From an uncultured Allobosea sp. (GTDB lineage Bacteria; Pseudomonadota; Alphaproteobacteria; Rhizobiales; Beijerinckiaceae), in contig NZ_CAMFJF010000020.1 of the NCBI RefSeq assembly GCF_945956895.1, positions 1 to 63,086 on the forward strand: a DNA stretch of 63,086 bases. The letters run 5' to 3'. Below, piece after piece: positions 36,897 to 45,454 of this stretch. Each line of letters starts with the position of its first letter. Position 1 is the first letter of the stretch. The notes under the pieces were generated by a model. The model was not told where the DNA came from. It made no database searches and saw nothing but the letters and a program-made list of their open reading frames with translations. The translations under genes and the position numbers were made by a program.

Positions 36897-36912
36897 TTTA
36901 AACCGTTTTAAA
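36897..36912. promoter_or_regulatory. LacI-type operator candidate upstream of the sugar importer
   Basis: TTTAAACCGTTTTAAA, a near-perfect palindrome (14 of 16 positions) with the central CG step typical of LacI/PurR-family sites. It lies just upstream of the GGGAGGAT ribosome site of the binding-protein gene, where a repressor would block transcription. No LacI gene is in the window. Confidence 0.45.
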
Positions 36913-37040
36913 GCGACCTTGTGATCGTCTTGCCGCGACCCTAATCGAAAAGCCCCGCACGAAACAAGTCGGCCGAGCCTCGATAAATAGTATTTCTAAT
37001 TCCAGAGTACGCAAGCGCCTCTCGACATGCGGCTGGTCGA

Positions 37041-37141
37041 TCTCCCCGCGTTCCGCGAGCCCTCATCCTTCGAGACGCCGCTGACGCGGCTCCTCGGGAT
37101 GAGGGCTCGGAAAACCGCAGCGCCGGATCGGGGAGATCCCG
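37041..37141. repeat. Intergenic palindrome (family F)
   Basis: Inner arms CGAGCCCTCATCC and GGGATGAGGGCTCG, outer arms CGATCTCCCCG and CGGGGAGATC, giving a long potential hairpin in the 340-base gap between the two binding-protein genes. The gap also contains an AT-rich segment (36980-37010) that could hold promoters. Only one copy in the window. Confidence 0.65.
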
Positions 37142-37221
37142 GCCCGCTTCATGGAACTGTCATGTGGCGCGGCTACCGGCAGCGCCATCTCGCAGACGCG
37201 ATCAAGAGATGGAGTTCCCAG

Positions 37222-38202
37222 ATGCAGCGCAAGGCCCTGAGCGCCTTCATCCTCGCGGCCGGCCTCGCCGCCGCGCCGCAGGTCCTCGCAGCGGAAGGCA
37301 AGCTGGTGCTCTATACCAGCCAGCCCAATACCGATGCCCAGCAGACGATCGACGCCTTCAAGGCGAAATACCCCAAGGTCGATGTCTCCTTCGTGCGCGA
37401 CGGCACGCCGCGCGTCATGGCGAAGCTGAAGGCCGAGTTCGAAGCCGGCGCGCCGCAGGCCGACGTGCTGCTGATCGCCGATGCCGTGACCATGGAAGGT
37501 CTCAAGAAAGACGGGCGCCTGCTCGCCCATGACAAGGCGGATGTCGCGGGCTATCCCGCAGGCATCCACGATCCCCAGAAGATGTGGTTCGCGACCAAGC
37601 TGATCACCACCGGCATCGTCTACAATACCAAGGCCGCGATGAAGCCCGCGAGCTGGGCGGATCTCGTCAAGCCGGAGGCGAAGAACCAGCTCGCCATGCC
37701 GAGCCCGCTGAACTCGGGCGCCGCGCTGATCCATACGATCACGCTGACCAGCAACCTCAAGGACGGCTGGAATTTCTACGAGAAGCTCAGGGAGAACGGC
37801 ACGCTGGCGGCCGGCGCCAATGGCGACATCCTGCGCCAGGTCGCGACCGGCGAGAAGCTCTACGGCATGATCGTCGACTTCATGCCGATCCGCGAGAAGG
37901 CCAAGGGCGCGCCGGTCGAGTTCGTCTTCCCGAGCGAGGGCGTCTCCGCCGTCAGCGAGCCGGTCGCGATCCTGAAGAGCAGCAAGAACCCGGAAGCCGC
38001 CAAGGCCTTCATCGACTTCCTGCTCTCCAAGGAGGGCCAGGAGCTCGCGTTGAAGCAGGGCTATGTCGCGGCGCATCCGGATGTTGCCCTGCCGGCCGGC
38101 TACCCTGCCCGCAGCGCGATCAAGCTGATGGCCTTCGACGCCGCCAAGGCGCTGATCGAGGAGACCGCGACCCGCAAGCGCTTCAGCACGATCTTCGAGT
38201 GA
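37222..38202 (+). CDS. Iron(III)-type ABC transporter substrate-binding protein
   Basis: 326-residue periplasmic protein; signal peptide MQRKALSAFILAAGLAAAPQVLA then AEGKLVLYTSQPNTDAQQTI, the opening of the FbpA/AfuA family 1-like iron-binding proteins (also phosphonate- and spermidine-type relatives). Contains RVMAKLKAEFEAGAPQADVL, TTGIVYNTKAAM and AVSEPVAILKSSKNPEAAKAF. The start at 37222 has GGAG upstream and begins the signal peptide; an open frame extends back to 37027 through a repeat. The fused permease gene follows 31 bases after the stop. Confidence 0.93.
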   Translation: MQRKALSAFILAAGLAAAPQVLAAEGKLVLYTSQPNTDAQQTIDAFKAKYPKVDVSFVRDGTPRVMAKLKAEFEAGAPQADVLLIADAVTMEGLKKDGRLLAHDKADVAGYPAGIHDPQKMWFATKLITTGIVYNTKAAMKPASWADLVKPEAKNQLAMPSPLNSGAALIHTITLTSNLKDGWNFYEKLRENGTLAAGANGDILRQVATGEKLYGMIVDFMPIREKAKGAPVEFVFPSEGVSAVSEPVAILKSSKNPEAAKAFIDFLLSKEGQELALKQGYVAAHPDVALPAGYPARSAIKLMAFDAAKALIEETATRKRFSTIFE

Positions 38203-38233
38203 TGGCGGCCCCGTTGTCGCGACGGCCGGCGCC

Positions 38234-39985
38234 ATGACGCTGGCCATCGCCCGAAACAGCCGGCGGGAGCCCGCGATCGCGGCCCCGCCGGCTCCGCGCT
38301 TCCGCCTGCCGGAAGGCTGGGGCCTGCCGGCGCTCGTCGTCGCGGTCGCGCTGCTGCTCGGCGGCCTGCCCTTCTTCCGGCTGGCGCTGGCTGCATTTGC
38401 ATCAGGCTGGCAGTTCGCGCCGGGCGAGGCCTTCGCCGAGATGGCGAGCCGCGCGGCGGTGACCGCGACCTGGCACACGCTGGAGACGGCCTCGTTCTCG
38501 GCGCTCGGTGCGCTCCTTGTCGGCGGCATCGCTGCGCTGGCGCTCGGCGTCACCGATATCAGCGGCAAGCGTCCCCTCGCCTTCGCCTTCGTGTTCTCGA
38601 TGATGATCGCGCCGCAGGTGGCGGCGCTCGCTTTCCTCAGCCTGCTCGCGCCGAACTCGCAGTTCCTCTCGCTGATCGGCCTCGCGCCGCCGCCGGGGAC
38701 GCCGAACCCGCTGCTCGGACGCGGCGGTATCATCCTCGTCATGGCGCTGCACCATGCGCCGCTCGTCGCGATCACGCTGTGGACCGGCTTGCGCAGCATC
38801 CCGCAATCGCTGGTCGAGGCGGCGCAGATGGAAGGCGCCGCGCCCGCAACCATCACCGCGCGGATCGTCATCCCGGTGCTGCGGCCACAGATCATCGCCG
38901 CAGGGCTCATCGCCTTCGTCGCGGGCGTCGGCAATTTCGGCATTCCCGCCCTGCTCGGCCTGCCCGTGAACTACCTGACGCTGCCGACGCTGATCTACCG
39001 CCGACTGTCGAGCTTCGGCCCGTCGAGCCTCGGCGAGACCGCGGCGCTCGCCGTACTGGTCGGCGCCGTCGCCGCGCTCGGCATCATCGCGGCCGCGTTC
39101 GCCGCCCGCAACCAGCGCGGCAAGGTCGAGATCGAGCGCCCGCTCGAGCCGTATTGGCTGCTCGGCTCGGCACATCCGCTGGTCGCGGCCGGTCTCTGGC
39201 TGCTGCTCACCCTGAAGCTCGGCCTGCCGCTGCTCGCCCTGCTCAGCGAAGCGTTGACGCCGGCGCTAGGCGTCACTCTCTCCTGGCAGACGCTGACCTT
39301 CGACAAGTTCACGGAAGTCCTGTTCCGGCAGGCCGTGACCATGCGGGCCTTCCGCAATTCGCTCCTCTTCGCCGGGAGCGCCGCACTGATCCTCGCCGCC
39401 CTCGCGATCGTCTTCGCCTATGCGCTGGAACGACGGCTCGGCAAGTTTCGGCGCGCCGTCGAATTGATGATCGAACTGCCCTATGCCCTGCCCGGCATCG
39501 TGCTCGCCATCGCCTGCATCCTGATCTTCCTGAAGCCATTACCATTGCTCGGTGTCAGCATTTACGGCACGCCCTTCATCATCCTTTTCGCCTACCTCGC
39601 CCGCTTCCTGCCGCTGGCGCTGAAGGCGCCGGTCGCGGCGATGGCCCAGATCGAGGCGCATCACGAGGATGCGGCGAAGCTCGATGGCGCCAATCTCGTG
39701 CAGATGCTGCGCTTCATCGTCGCGCCGATCCTGGCGCCGGCTGCCGCCGTCTCGGCGCTGATGGTCTTCCTCGTCGCCTTCAACGAGCTGACGGTATCGG
39801 CCCTGCTCTGGTCCTCGGGCACCGAGACGCTCGGCGTCGTGCTGTTCAGCCTGAAGGAAGCCGGGCTTGCCGGCGAGGCCGCAGCGGTGGCGGTCAGCGC
39901 CTGCGCCGTCATCCTCGCGGTCATGCTGGTGCTCGACCTGATCGGCCGCAACCGGCAGCACAACATCCTGCCCTGGCGGATTTGA
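38234..39985 (+). CDS. Iron-type ABC transporter permease (fused, FbpB-like)
   Basis: 583 residues, twelve or so membrane helices in two homologous halves, each with an EAA loop: SLVEAAQMEGAAPATITARIVIPVLRP in the first and HHEDAAKLDGANLVQMLRFIVAP in the second. This single-chain double permease is the FbpB/SfuB arrangement of iron(III) and related importers. No ATPase gene (fbpC-like) follows; the next gene is a response regulator. A short repeat-free gap follows the stop. Confidence 0.94.
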   Translation: MTLAIARNSRREPAIAAPPAPRFRLPEGWGLPALVVAVALLLGGLPFFRLALAAFASGWQFAPGEAFAEMASRAAVTATWHTLETASFSALGALLVGGIAALALGVTDISGKRPLAFAFVFSMMIAPQVAALAFLSLLAPNSQFLSLIGLAPPPGTPNPLLGRGGIILVMALHHAPLVAITLWTGLRSIPQSLVEAAQMEGAAPATITARIVIPVLRPQIIAAGLIAFVAGVGNFGIPALLGLPVNYLTLPTLIYRRLSSFGPSSLGETAALAVLVGAVAALGIIAAAFAARNQRGKVEIERPLEPYWLLGSAHPLVAAGLWLLLTLKLGLPLLALLSEALTPALGVTLSWQTLTFDKFTEVLFRQAVTMRAFRNSLLFAGSAALILAALAIVFAYALERRLGKFRRAVELMIELPYALPGIVLAIACILIFLKPLPLLGVSIYGTPFIILFAYLARFLPLALKAPVAAMAQIEAHHEDAAKLDGANLVQMLRFIVAPILAPAAAVSALMVFLVAFNELTVSALLWSSGTETLGVVLFSLKEAGLAGEAAAVAVSACAVILAVMLVLDLIGRNRQHNILPWRI

Positions 39986-40042
39986 CGGGTCTGCCGGGCA
40001 GACGTGACGGAAAATTAAACTTGCGGGCGCCCTAGATGGAGC

Positions 40043-41341
40043 ATGGGTGCCCATCAGACATTACAGGCCAGGCCGGAGACCGTTCCAGACGACCGGCAGA
40101 TTCTTGTCATCGAGGATTCGCGAACCTTCTCGCTGGCGCTGCGGCAGATGCTCCATGCGGAGACCGGACTGCCCGTCACAACCTGCGCTTCATTGAAAGA
40201 GGTCAGCGACCTCATCGTCGCGGCCCCCGGCGCCTATGCGATCGCGGTCGTCGACCTCAACCTGCCGGACGCGCCGCGCGGCGAAGCACTCGACTGGACC
40301 GTGACGCACGGCATCCCTTCGGTGGTCTTCACCGCGACCTTCGATCTCGCCACACGCGGCCGGATCATGGAGCGGGAGGTCATCGACTATGTCCTGAAGG
40401 ACAACGAGTTCGCCCTTCCCAATATCGTCGGCACGGTCAGGCGGGCGCTGAACAACCGCAATACCCGCATCCTCGTCGTCGACGACACCCGCACCACCCG
40501 CAAGGTGCTCGCGCGGATGCTGTCGATCCAGCAATATGCCGTGGTCGAGGCCGGGTCGGGGCAGGAAGCGCTGACGATCCTGGAGAGCAATCCCGACATC
40601 CAGCTCGTCGTCAGCGACTATTACATGCCCGACATGGACGGGTTCGAGCTGGCCCGGCGCATCCGCCGGCATCACCCGGCAGTGCGCGTTCTCGGCATCT
40701 CCTCCTCGACCGACCGGCAGACCTCAGCGGGCTTCCTCAAAGCCGGCGCGCATGATTTCGTCTCACGCCCCTTCGTGCTGGAGGAGCTGCAATGCCGCAT
40801 CGCCTCCAATGTCGAGGTGCTCGACCAGCTCCGCCAGTTGCAGGACCTCGCGGCGCGCGACTTCCTCACCGGCCTGTTCAACCGCCGGCATTTCTTCGCG
40901 CGCGGCCGGCAGCTCGTTTGCGAGGCCCGGAAGATGGGCCTGCCGATCTCGGTCGCCATTCTCGACATCGATCATTTCAAGCGGCTCAACGACCGCCACG
41001 GCCACGACGGCGGCGACAGGGCTCTGGCGGCCGTCGCGCGGACACTCGGCAACATGGCCGAGCGCGGCTTCAACCTGCTGGCCCGCGTCGGTGGCGAGGA
41101 ATTCGCCATCATCTTCCCCGGCGCCGATCTCGCCGAGGCCGCGAGCCTGTGCAGCGACATCCGGGCGGCCATCGCCGGCACGCCCTTCGTCATCAACGGC
41201 GAAACCCTGCCGCTCACCGTCTCGATCGGCGTCGCCGCGCTCGCGCCCGATGCCCTGCTCGAAACCGGCCTCGGCCAGGCGGACGAAGCGCTCTACGTCG
41301 CCAAGCAGGATGGGCGCGACAGGGTTCGCACTGCCGCCTGA
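40043..41341 (+). CDS. Two-receiver GGDEF response regulator (PleD-like diguanylate cyclase)
   Basis: 432 residues: REC1 (about 18-135, phospho-acceptor Asp in AVVDLNLPD), REC2 (about 143-260, Asp in LVVSDYYMPDMDGFELARR, Lys replaced near VSRPF), then a GGDEF domain with the active site GGEEF at 350-354 and DFLTGLFNRRHFF, ILDIDHFKRLND. It should make cyclic di-GMP when phosphorylated. The inhibitory I-site at 341-344 reads RGFN instead of RxxD. No histidine kinase is adjacent. The start ATG follows a short AT-rich stretch. Order resembles Caulobacter PleD, a polar-development regulator. Confidence 0.95.
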   Translation: MGAHQTLQARPETVPDDRQILVIEDSRTFSLALRQMLHAETGLPVTTCASLKEVSDLIVAAPGAYAIAVVDLNLPDAPRGEALDWTVTHGIPSVVFTATFDLATRGRIMEREVIDYVLKDNEFALPNIVGTVRRALNNRNTRILVVDDTRTTRKVLARMLSIQQYAVVEAGSGQEALTILESNPDIQLVVSDYYMPDMDGFELARRIRRHHPAVRVLGISSSTDRQTSAGFLKAGAHDFVSRPFVLEELQCRIASNVEVLDQLRQLQDLAARDFLTGLFNRRHFFARGRQLVCEARKMGLPISVAILDIDHFKRLNDRHGHDGGDRALAAVARTLGNMAERGFNLLARVGGEEFAIIFPGADLAEAASLCSDIRAAIAGTPFVINGETLPLTVSIGVAALAPDALLETGLGQADEALYVAKQDGRDRVRTAA

Positions 41342-41392
41342 GGCGCGGCAAACCGCCTCTCGACGAAGCGGCTTGCCTGGCGGTCACTCGTC

Positions 41393-42190
41393 TCAGACAG
41401 CGTAGCGCGGCGCCGGCTCGCGGGTCTGCGATGCCGCGATGATGGCGGCACGGGCTTGCTCGAAGCCGATCCAGAGCCCTTCATCCGCGACCGACGGCCA
41501 GGTGATGGTTTCGCCTCGGTCGAGCCCGGCCAGCGCAGCGTCGACGAGTTCGCCTACGACCATGACCTTCTCGGGATCGAAGCTTTCCAGCGGCACACCT
41601 GCAAGCTCCCAGATGTCGGTCGCCGTCGCGGGGGGATGCACGCTCTGGACCTTCACCCCCGTCCCCTCGACCTCCGCCTGCAGGCCACGCGAGAACGCCA
41701 GAACGAACGCCTTGGTCGCGCTGTAAACCGCACTATGCGGCAACGTGTGGAGGCTGAGGATCGACGCGATGTTGATGATCGTGCCGCGGTTGCGGGCGAC
41801 GAGGCCCGGCAAGACCGCATGGGTCAGCCGTGTCAGCGCCGTGACGTTCAGCGCGATCTGCGCGATCGAATCGGCGGCTGGAGCCTTTGCGATCGGCGCG
41901 AAGCGGGCGATGCCGGCATTGTTGACGAACAGCTCGATATCACCCCGCGCGGCGAGATCCTTTTCGACGCGTGCGAGATCGGACTCGTTCGCGAGATCGG
42001 CGACCAGAATCGCGACCTTGCGGCCATGGGCTGAGACGATGCGGTCGGCGACCTCCTGAAGCCGATCGCGCCGGCGCGCGATCAGCAGCAGATCATAGCC
42101 GCGGGCCGCGAGGCGATCGGCATAGACAGCGCCGATGCCGGCGGAAGCGCCGGTGATGACGGCGAGCTTGCGGTGGGAAAGCGTGCTCAT
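41393..42190 (-). CDS. SDR family NAD(P)-dependent oxidoreductase
   Basis: 265-residue classical short-chain dehydrogenase: cofactor motif TGASAGIG (14-21), NNAGIARFA, catalytic Ser in IINIASILSLHT and YSATK with Tyr and Lys. The Arg-rich LLIARRRDRL after the second strand favours NADP. The C-terminal segment SVHPPATATDIWELAG is the usual region following the active site. Divergent from the MarR gene across a double palindrome, which points to repression by that regulator. Substrate unknown. AAGG precedes the start. Confidence 0.94.
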   Translation of the reverse strand: MSTLSHRKLAVITGASAGIGAVYADRLAARGYDLLLIARRRDRLQEVADRIVSAHGRKVAILVADLANESDLARVEKDLAARGDIELFVNNAGIARFAPIAKAPAADSIAQIALNVTALTRLTHAVLPGLVARNRGTIINIASILSLHTLPHSAVYSATKAFVLAFSRGLQAEVEGTGVKVQSVHPPATATDIWELAGVPLESFDPEKVMVVGELVDAALAGLDRGETITWPSVADEGLWIGFEQARAAIIAASQTREPAPRYAV

Positions 42191-42203
42191 GATGAAAACC
42201 TTA

Positions 42204-42243
42204 TTGATTGAGCGCTCAACTTTTTTGTTGAGCGCTCAATCAA
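42204..42243. promoter_or_regulatory. Double-palindrome operator between the SDR and MarR genes
   Basis: Inverted repeat TTGATTGAGCGCTCAAC, a T6 spacer, then GTTGAGCGCTCAATCAA. Each arm itself contains the palindrome TTGAGCGCTCAA (42208-42219 and 42228-42239), with centres 20 bp apart, close to two helical turns, so two regulator dimers could bind the same face. It is 14 bases from the SDR start and about 55 from the MarR start. Confidence 0.75.
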
Positions 42244-42296
42244 ATGGGATGTGGCATCCCTCTTTCAATAGTGCGGGGCTCAACTATTTTAGAGGC

Positions 42297-42827
42297 ATGG
42301 ATCAGATTCCAACCAGCGAGGCGGATGACGGCGTTGCTCCCGGCGTCGTTCCGGAAGCCGCCCTCGCGCTCGCCTGCACCAATACCGCCCTGCGCCGTGC
42401 GACACGGCGCCTCGGCCAGCTCTACGACGATGCCATCTCGCCGCTCGGGCTCAAGGCGACCCAATTCGGACTGCTCGTCGCCATCAACGGGCTTAGTCGA
42501 GAGGATAAGGGGCCGACGCTCAACGAGCTCGCGACGCACCAGCTTGTCCAGATCTCGGCGCTGACCCATGCATTGCGCCCGCTGGTTCGAGACGGTCTCG
42601 TCACACTTCACCCCGATCGGGAAGACCGACGCAGCAAGCGGGCAACCCTCACCCCTGCCGGCCGAAGCCTCATGCAGCAGGCCATCTCACGCTGGGCCGA
42701 TGCCAACGGCCGGATCGAAACGACGCTCGGCCCGGCGGTTGCCGGAAACCTGCGGGCGCTTGCCGATCTGATATCGTCCGAGCGCTTCCTTGCCGCCTAT
42801 CACGGTGGGCTGCCGTTGAAGCCCTAG
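42297..42827 (+). CDS. MarR family transcriptional regulator
   Basis: 176 residues. Winged helix: LGQLYDDAISPLGLKATQFGLLVAI, then TLNELATHQLVQISALTHALRPLVRDGLVTLHPDREDRRSKRATLTPAG, with the DRRSK wing typical of MarR. The ATG at 42297 has AGAGG only one base upstream, and TATTTT at 42284-42289 would place transcription near the start codon itself, so a leaderless message is possible. Earlier in-frame starts run through the operator and are not preferred. Likely represses itself and the divergent SDR gene. Confidence 0.93.
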   Translation: MDQIPTSEADDGVAPGVVPEAALALACTNTALRRATRRLGQLYDDAISPLGLKATQFGLLVAINGLSREDKGPTLNELATHQLVQISALTHALRPLVRDGLVTLHPDREDRRSKRATLTPAGRSLMQQAISRWADANGRIETTLGPAVAGNLRALADLISSERFLAAYHGGLPLKP

Positions 42828-42883
42828 GGCGACCGCCATCGAAGCGGCCTGCCAGTCGGCTCAGGCGCCGCCTTCCTCCGTGC

Positions 42884-43813
42884 TTATTCGGCGGCGGCGC
42901 GGTGCTCCACCCTCGCCTCGCCCATCAGCAGGGCGCGCGAAACCTTCACCTCGCGGACGACGAAATCGACGATGGCGCGCACCCGCGCCACGTCCTTCAG
43001 GTCGGCATGGACCAGCAGCCAGAAGGAGCGCGTGATCGAGACCGTCTCGGGCAGGACGGGCACGAGCCGCTTCTCCCCCTCCGCCATGAAGTGATGGATC
43101 ACGCCGATGCCGGCGCCAGCGACGACGGCGTTCATCTGGGCGATGACGCTCGAACTCTGGACATGGGCGCGCAGGCCCTTGGCGACCTCGTCGAGATAGT
43201 CGAGCTCGGGTGAGAAGATCAGGTCGTCGATATAGCCGATGATGCGGTGCTCGAAGAGATCCTCCGGCTTGGTCACCGGCGGCATCGCAGCCAGGTATTC
43301 CGGCGAGGCGTAAAGCCCGAGGCGGTAGTCGGAGAGCTTGCGGGCGACGACCTTGCCTTCCTTGGGCGGCGCCAGCGTGATCGCGACATCGGCCTCGCGC
43401 TTCGAGAGCGAGAGCAGACGCGGCATGGCGATGAGCTGGATCTCCAGGCCCGGATAGGATTTCGCGAACAGCGCCAGACGCGGCGCCAGGAACGAGGTGC
43501 CGAACCCGTCCGGCGCGCCGATCCTGACCGTGCCGGAGAGCGCCATGTCGGCGCCGCCGATATCGCTCTGGATGGCCAGCGCCTCGGTCTCCATGCTCTC
43601 GGCCTTGGCGAGCAGGCGCTCGCCATGGGCGGTCAACGTGTAGCCTTGAGGGCGGCGCTCGAAGAGCTTGGCCTTCAGCGCTTCCTCCAGCGAGGTGATG
43701 CGGCGCGAGACAGTGGCATGATCGGCGCCGAGCCGGCGCGCGGCGGCGGTGAGCCTGCCTGAGCGTGCAACGGCCAGAAAGAAGCGGAGGTCGTCCCAGT
43801 CGAAGCGCTCCAA
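42884..43813 (-). CDS. LysR-type transcriptional regulator
   Basis: 309 residues. Helix-turn-helix in FDWDDLRFFLAVARSGRLTAAARRLGADHATVSRRITSLEEALKAKLFERR, where the AAARRLG..HATVSRRI spelling is the LysR recognition helix, followed by an effector-binding domain. It is divergent from mmsA, so it probably senses a valine-pathway or other catabolite and controls that operon, an inference from position. The two share a 122-base promoter gap with an 11-bp inverted repeat. Confidence 0.95.
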   Translation of the reverse strand: MERFDWDDLRFFLAVARSGRLTAAARRLGADHATVSRRITSLEEALKAKLFERRPQGYTLTAHGERLLAKAESMETEALAIQSDIGGADMALSGTVRIGAPDGFGTSFLAPRLALFAKSYPGLEIQLIAMPRLLSLSKREADVAITLAPPKEGKVVARKLSDYRLGLYASPEYLAAMPPVTKPEDLFEHRIIGYIDDLIFSPELDYLDEVAKGLRAHVQSSSVIAQMNAVVAGAGIGVIHHFMAEGEKRLVPVLPETVSITRSFWLLVHADLKDVARVRAIVDFVVREVKVSRALLMGEARVEHRAAAE

Positions 43814-43832
43814 GGCTCTCTCCCGTATTTGT

Positions 43833-43879
43833 GTTTTCGCACGACCGGCGTTTCACACTCGCTATAGCCGTGCGTAAAC
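43833..43879. promoter_or_regulatory. Inverted repeat in the LysR/mmsA promoter gap
   Basis: GTTTTCGCACG (43833-43843) and CGTGCGTAAAC (43869-43879): 10 of 11 positions complementary, 25 bases apart, in the divergent region. Such spaced palindromes are typical of LysR tetramer sites. Inferred. Confidence 0.5.
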
Positions 43880-43935
43880 GAGAATGGTAGGGAGATGACA
43901 AGATCAACACACCATCAGTTCGTAGGGAGGGCGCG

Positions 43936-45432
43936 ATGCGTCAGGTTGGGCATTTCATCGGCGGCAAGCATGTCGCGGGCACTTCGGGCCGGACGGCCGA
44001 CATCTACCAGCCGATGGACGGCACCATCATCGGCAAGGTCGCCCTCGCCTCAGCGGCCGAACTCGACGCCGCCGTGCGGAACGCCGCCGAGGCGCAGCCG
44101 AAATGGGCCGCTGTCAATCCGCAGCGCCGCGCCCGCGTGCTGATGAAGTTTCTCGACCTGATCGCGCAGAACAATGACGAACTCGCCGAGCTGCTCGCCC
44201 GCGAGCATGGCAAGACCATTCCCGACGCCAAGGGCGACATCCAGCGCGGCGTCGAGGTGATCGAATATTCGCTCGGCGTTCCCGGCCTGATGAAGGGTGA
44301 GTACACCGACGGCGCCGGCCCCGGCATCGACATCTACTCGATGCGCCAGCCGCTCGGCGTCGTCGCCGGCATCACGCCGTTCAACTTCCCGGCGATGATC
44401 CCGCTCTGGAAGCTCGGCCCCGCGATTGCCTGCGGCAATGCGTTCATCCTGAAGCCCTCCGAGCGCGACCCCGGCGTGCCGATGCGCTTCGCCGAGCTCT
44501 TCATCGAGGCGGGCGGCCCTCCCGGCATCCTCAACGTCGTCAACGGCGACAAGGAATCTGTCGACGCCATCCTCGACAATCCCGAGATCAAGGCGGTCGG
44601 CTTCGTCGGCTCGACCCCGATCGCGGAATACATCTACAGCCGTGGCTGCGCGAACGGTAAGCGCGTGCAGTGCTTCGGCGGCGCCAAGAACCACATGGTC
44701 ATCATGCCCGACGCCGACATGGACCAGACGGTCGATGCGCTGATCGGCGCCGGCTTCGGCTCCGCCGGCGAGCGCTGCATGGCGATCTCGGTCGCCGTCC
44801 CCGTCGGCAAGGGCACCGCCGACGAACTGGTGAAGCGCCTGATCCCGCGCGTCGAGAGCCTGAAGATCGGTCCTTCGACCGACGTCAACGCCGATTACGG
44901 CCCGGTCGTGACCAAGGCGGCGATGGAGAAGATCAAGTCCTATGTCGACATCGGCGTCCAGGAAGGCGCCAAGCTCCTGGTCGACGGCCGCGACTTCAAG
45001 ATGCAGGGCTACGAGAACGGCTTCTATGTCGGCGGCTGCCTGTTCGACAACGTCACCAAGGACATGCGCATCTACAAGGAGGAGATCTTCGGACCGGTGC
45101 TCTCGGTGCTGCGTGCCGACACCTATGAAGAGGCGCTGAAGCTGACCAACGACCACGAATACGGCAACGGCACCGCGATCTTCACCCGCGACGGCGATGC
45201 GGCGCGCGACTTCGCCTCGAAGGTCCAGGTCGGCATGGTCGGCATCAACCTGCCGATCCCGGTTCCGCTGGCCTATTACACCTTCGGCGGCTGGAAGCGC
45301 TCCTCCTTCGGCGACCTCAACCAGCACGGCCCGGACTCGATCCGCTTCTACACCAAGACCAAGACGGTGACGGCGCGCTGGCCGAGCGGTATCAAGGACG
45401 GTGCGAGCTTCGTCATCCCGACGATGAACTGA
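43936..45432 (+). CDS. mmsA: CoA-acylating methylmalonate-semialdehyde dehydrogenase
   Basis: Aldehyde-dehydrogenase-fold enzyme converting methylmalonate semialdehyde plus CoA to propionyl-CoA (and malonate semialdehyde to acetyl-CoA) in valine and pyrimidine/inositol breakdown. 498 residues. VGHFIGGKHVAGTSGRTADIYQP, GEYTDGAGPGIDIYSMRQPLGVVAGITPFNFPAMIPLW is diagnostic; catalytic Cys at about 281 in GSAGERCMAIS. The general-base Glu seen in non-acylating relatives is not needed. GGGAGG lies 7 bases before the ATG. The isobutyryl-CoA-type dehydrogenase and mmsB follow. Confidence 0.97.
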   Translation: MRQVGHFIGGKHVAGTSGRTADIYQPMDGTIIGKVALASAAELDAAVRNAAEAQPKWAAVNPQRRARVLMKFLDLIAQNNDELAELLAREHGKTIPDAKGDIQRGVEVIEYSLGVPGLMKGEYTDGAGPGIDIYSMRQPLGVVAGITPFNFPAMIPLWKLGPAIACGNAFILKPSERDPGVPMRFAELFIEAGGPPGILNVVNGDKESVDAILDNPEIKAVGFVGSTPIAEYIYSRGCANGKRVQCFGGAKNHMVIMPDADMDQTVDALIGAGFGSAGERCMAISVAVPVGKGTADELVKRLIPRVESLKIGPSTDVNADYGPVVTKAAMEKIKSYVDIGVQEGAKLLVDGRDFKMQGYENGFYVGGCLFDNVTKDMRIYKEEIFGPVLSVLRADTYEEALKLTNDHEYGNGTAIFTRDGDAARDFASKVQVGMVGINLPIPVPLAYYTFGGWKRSSFGDLNQHGPDSIRFYTKTKTVTARWPSGIKDGASFVIPTMN

Positions 45433-45454
45433 GACGCCACCGACGGAGGAGGCC

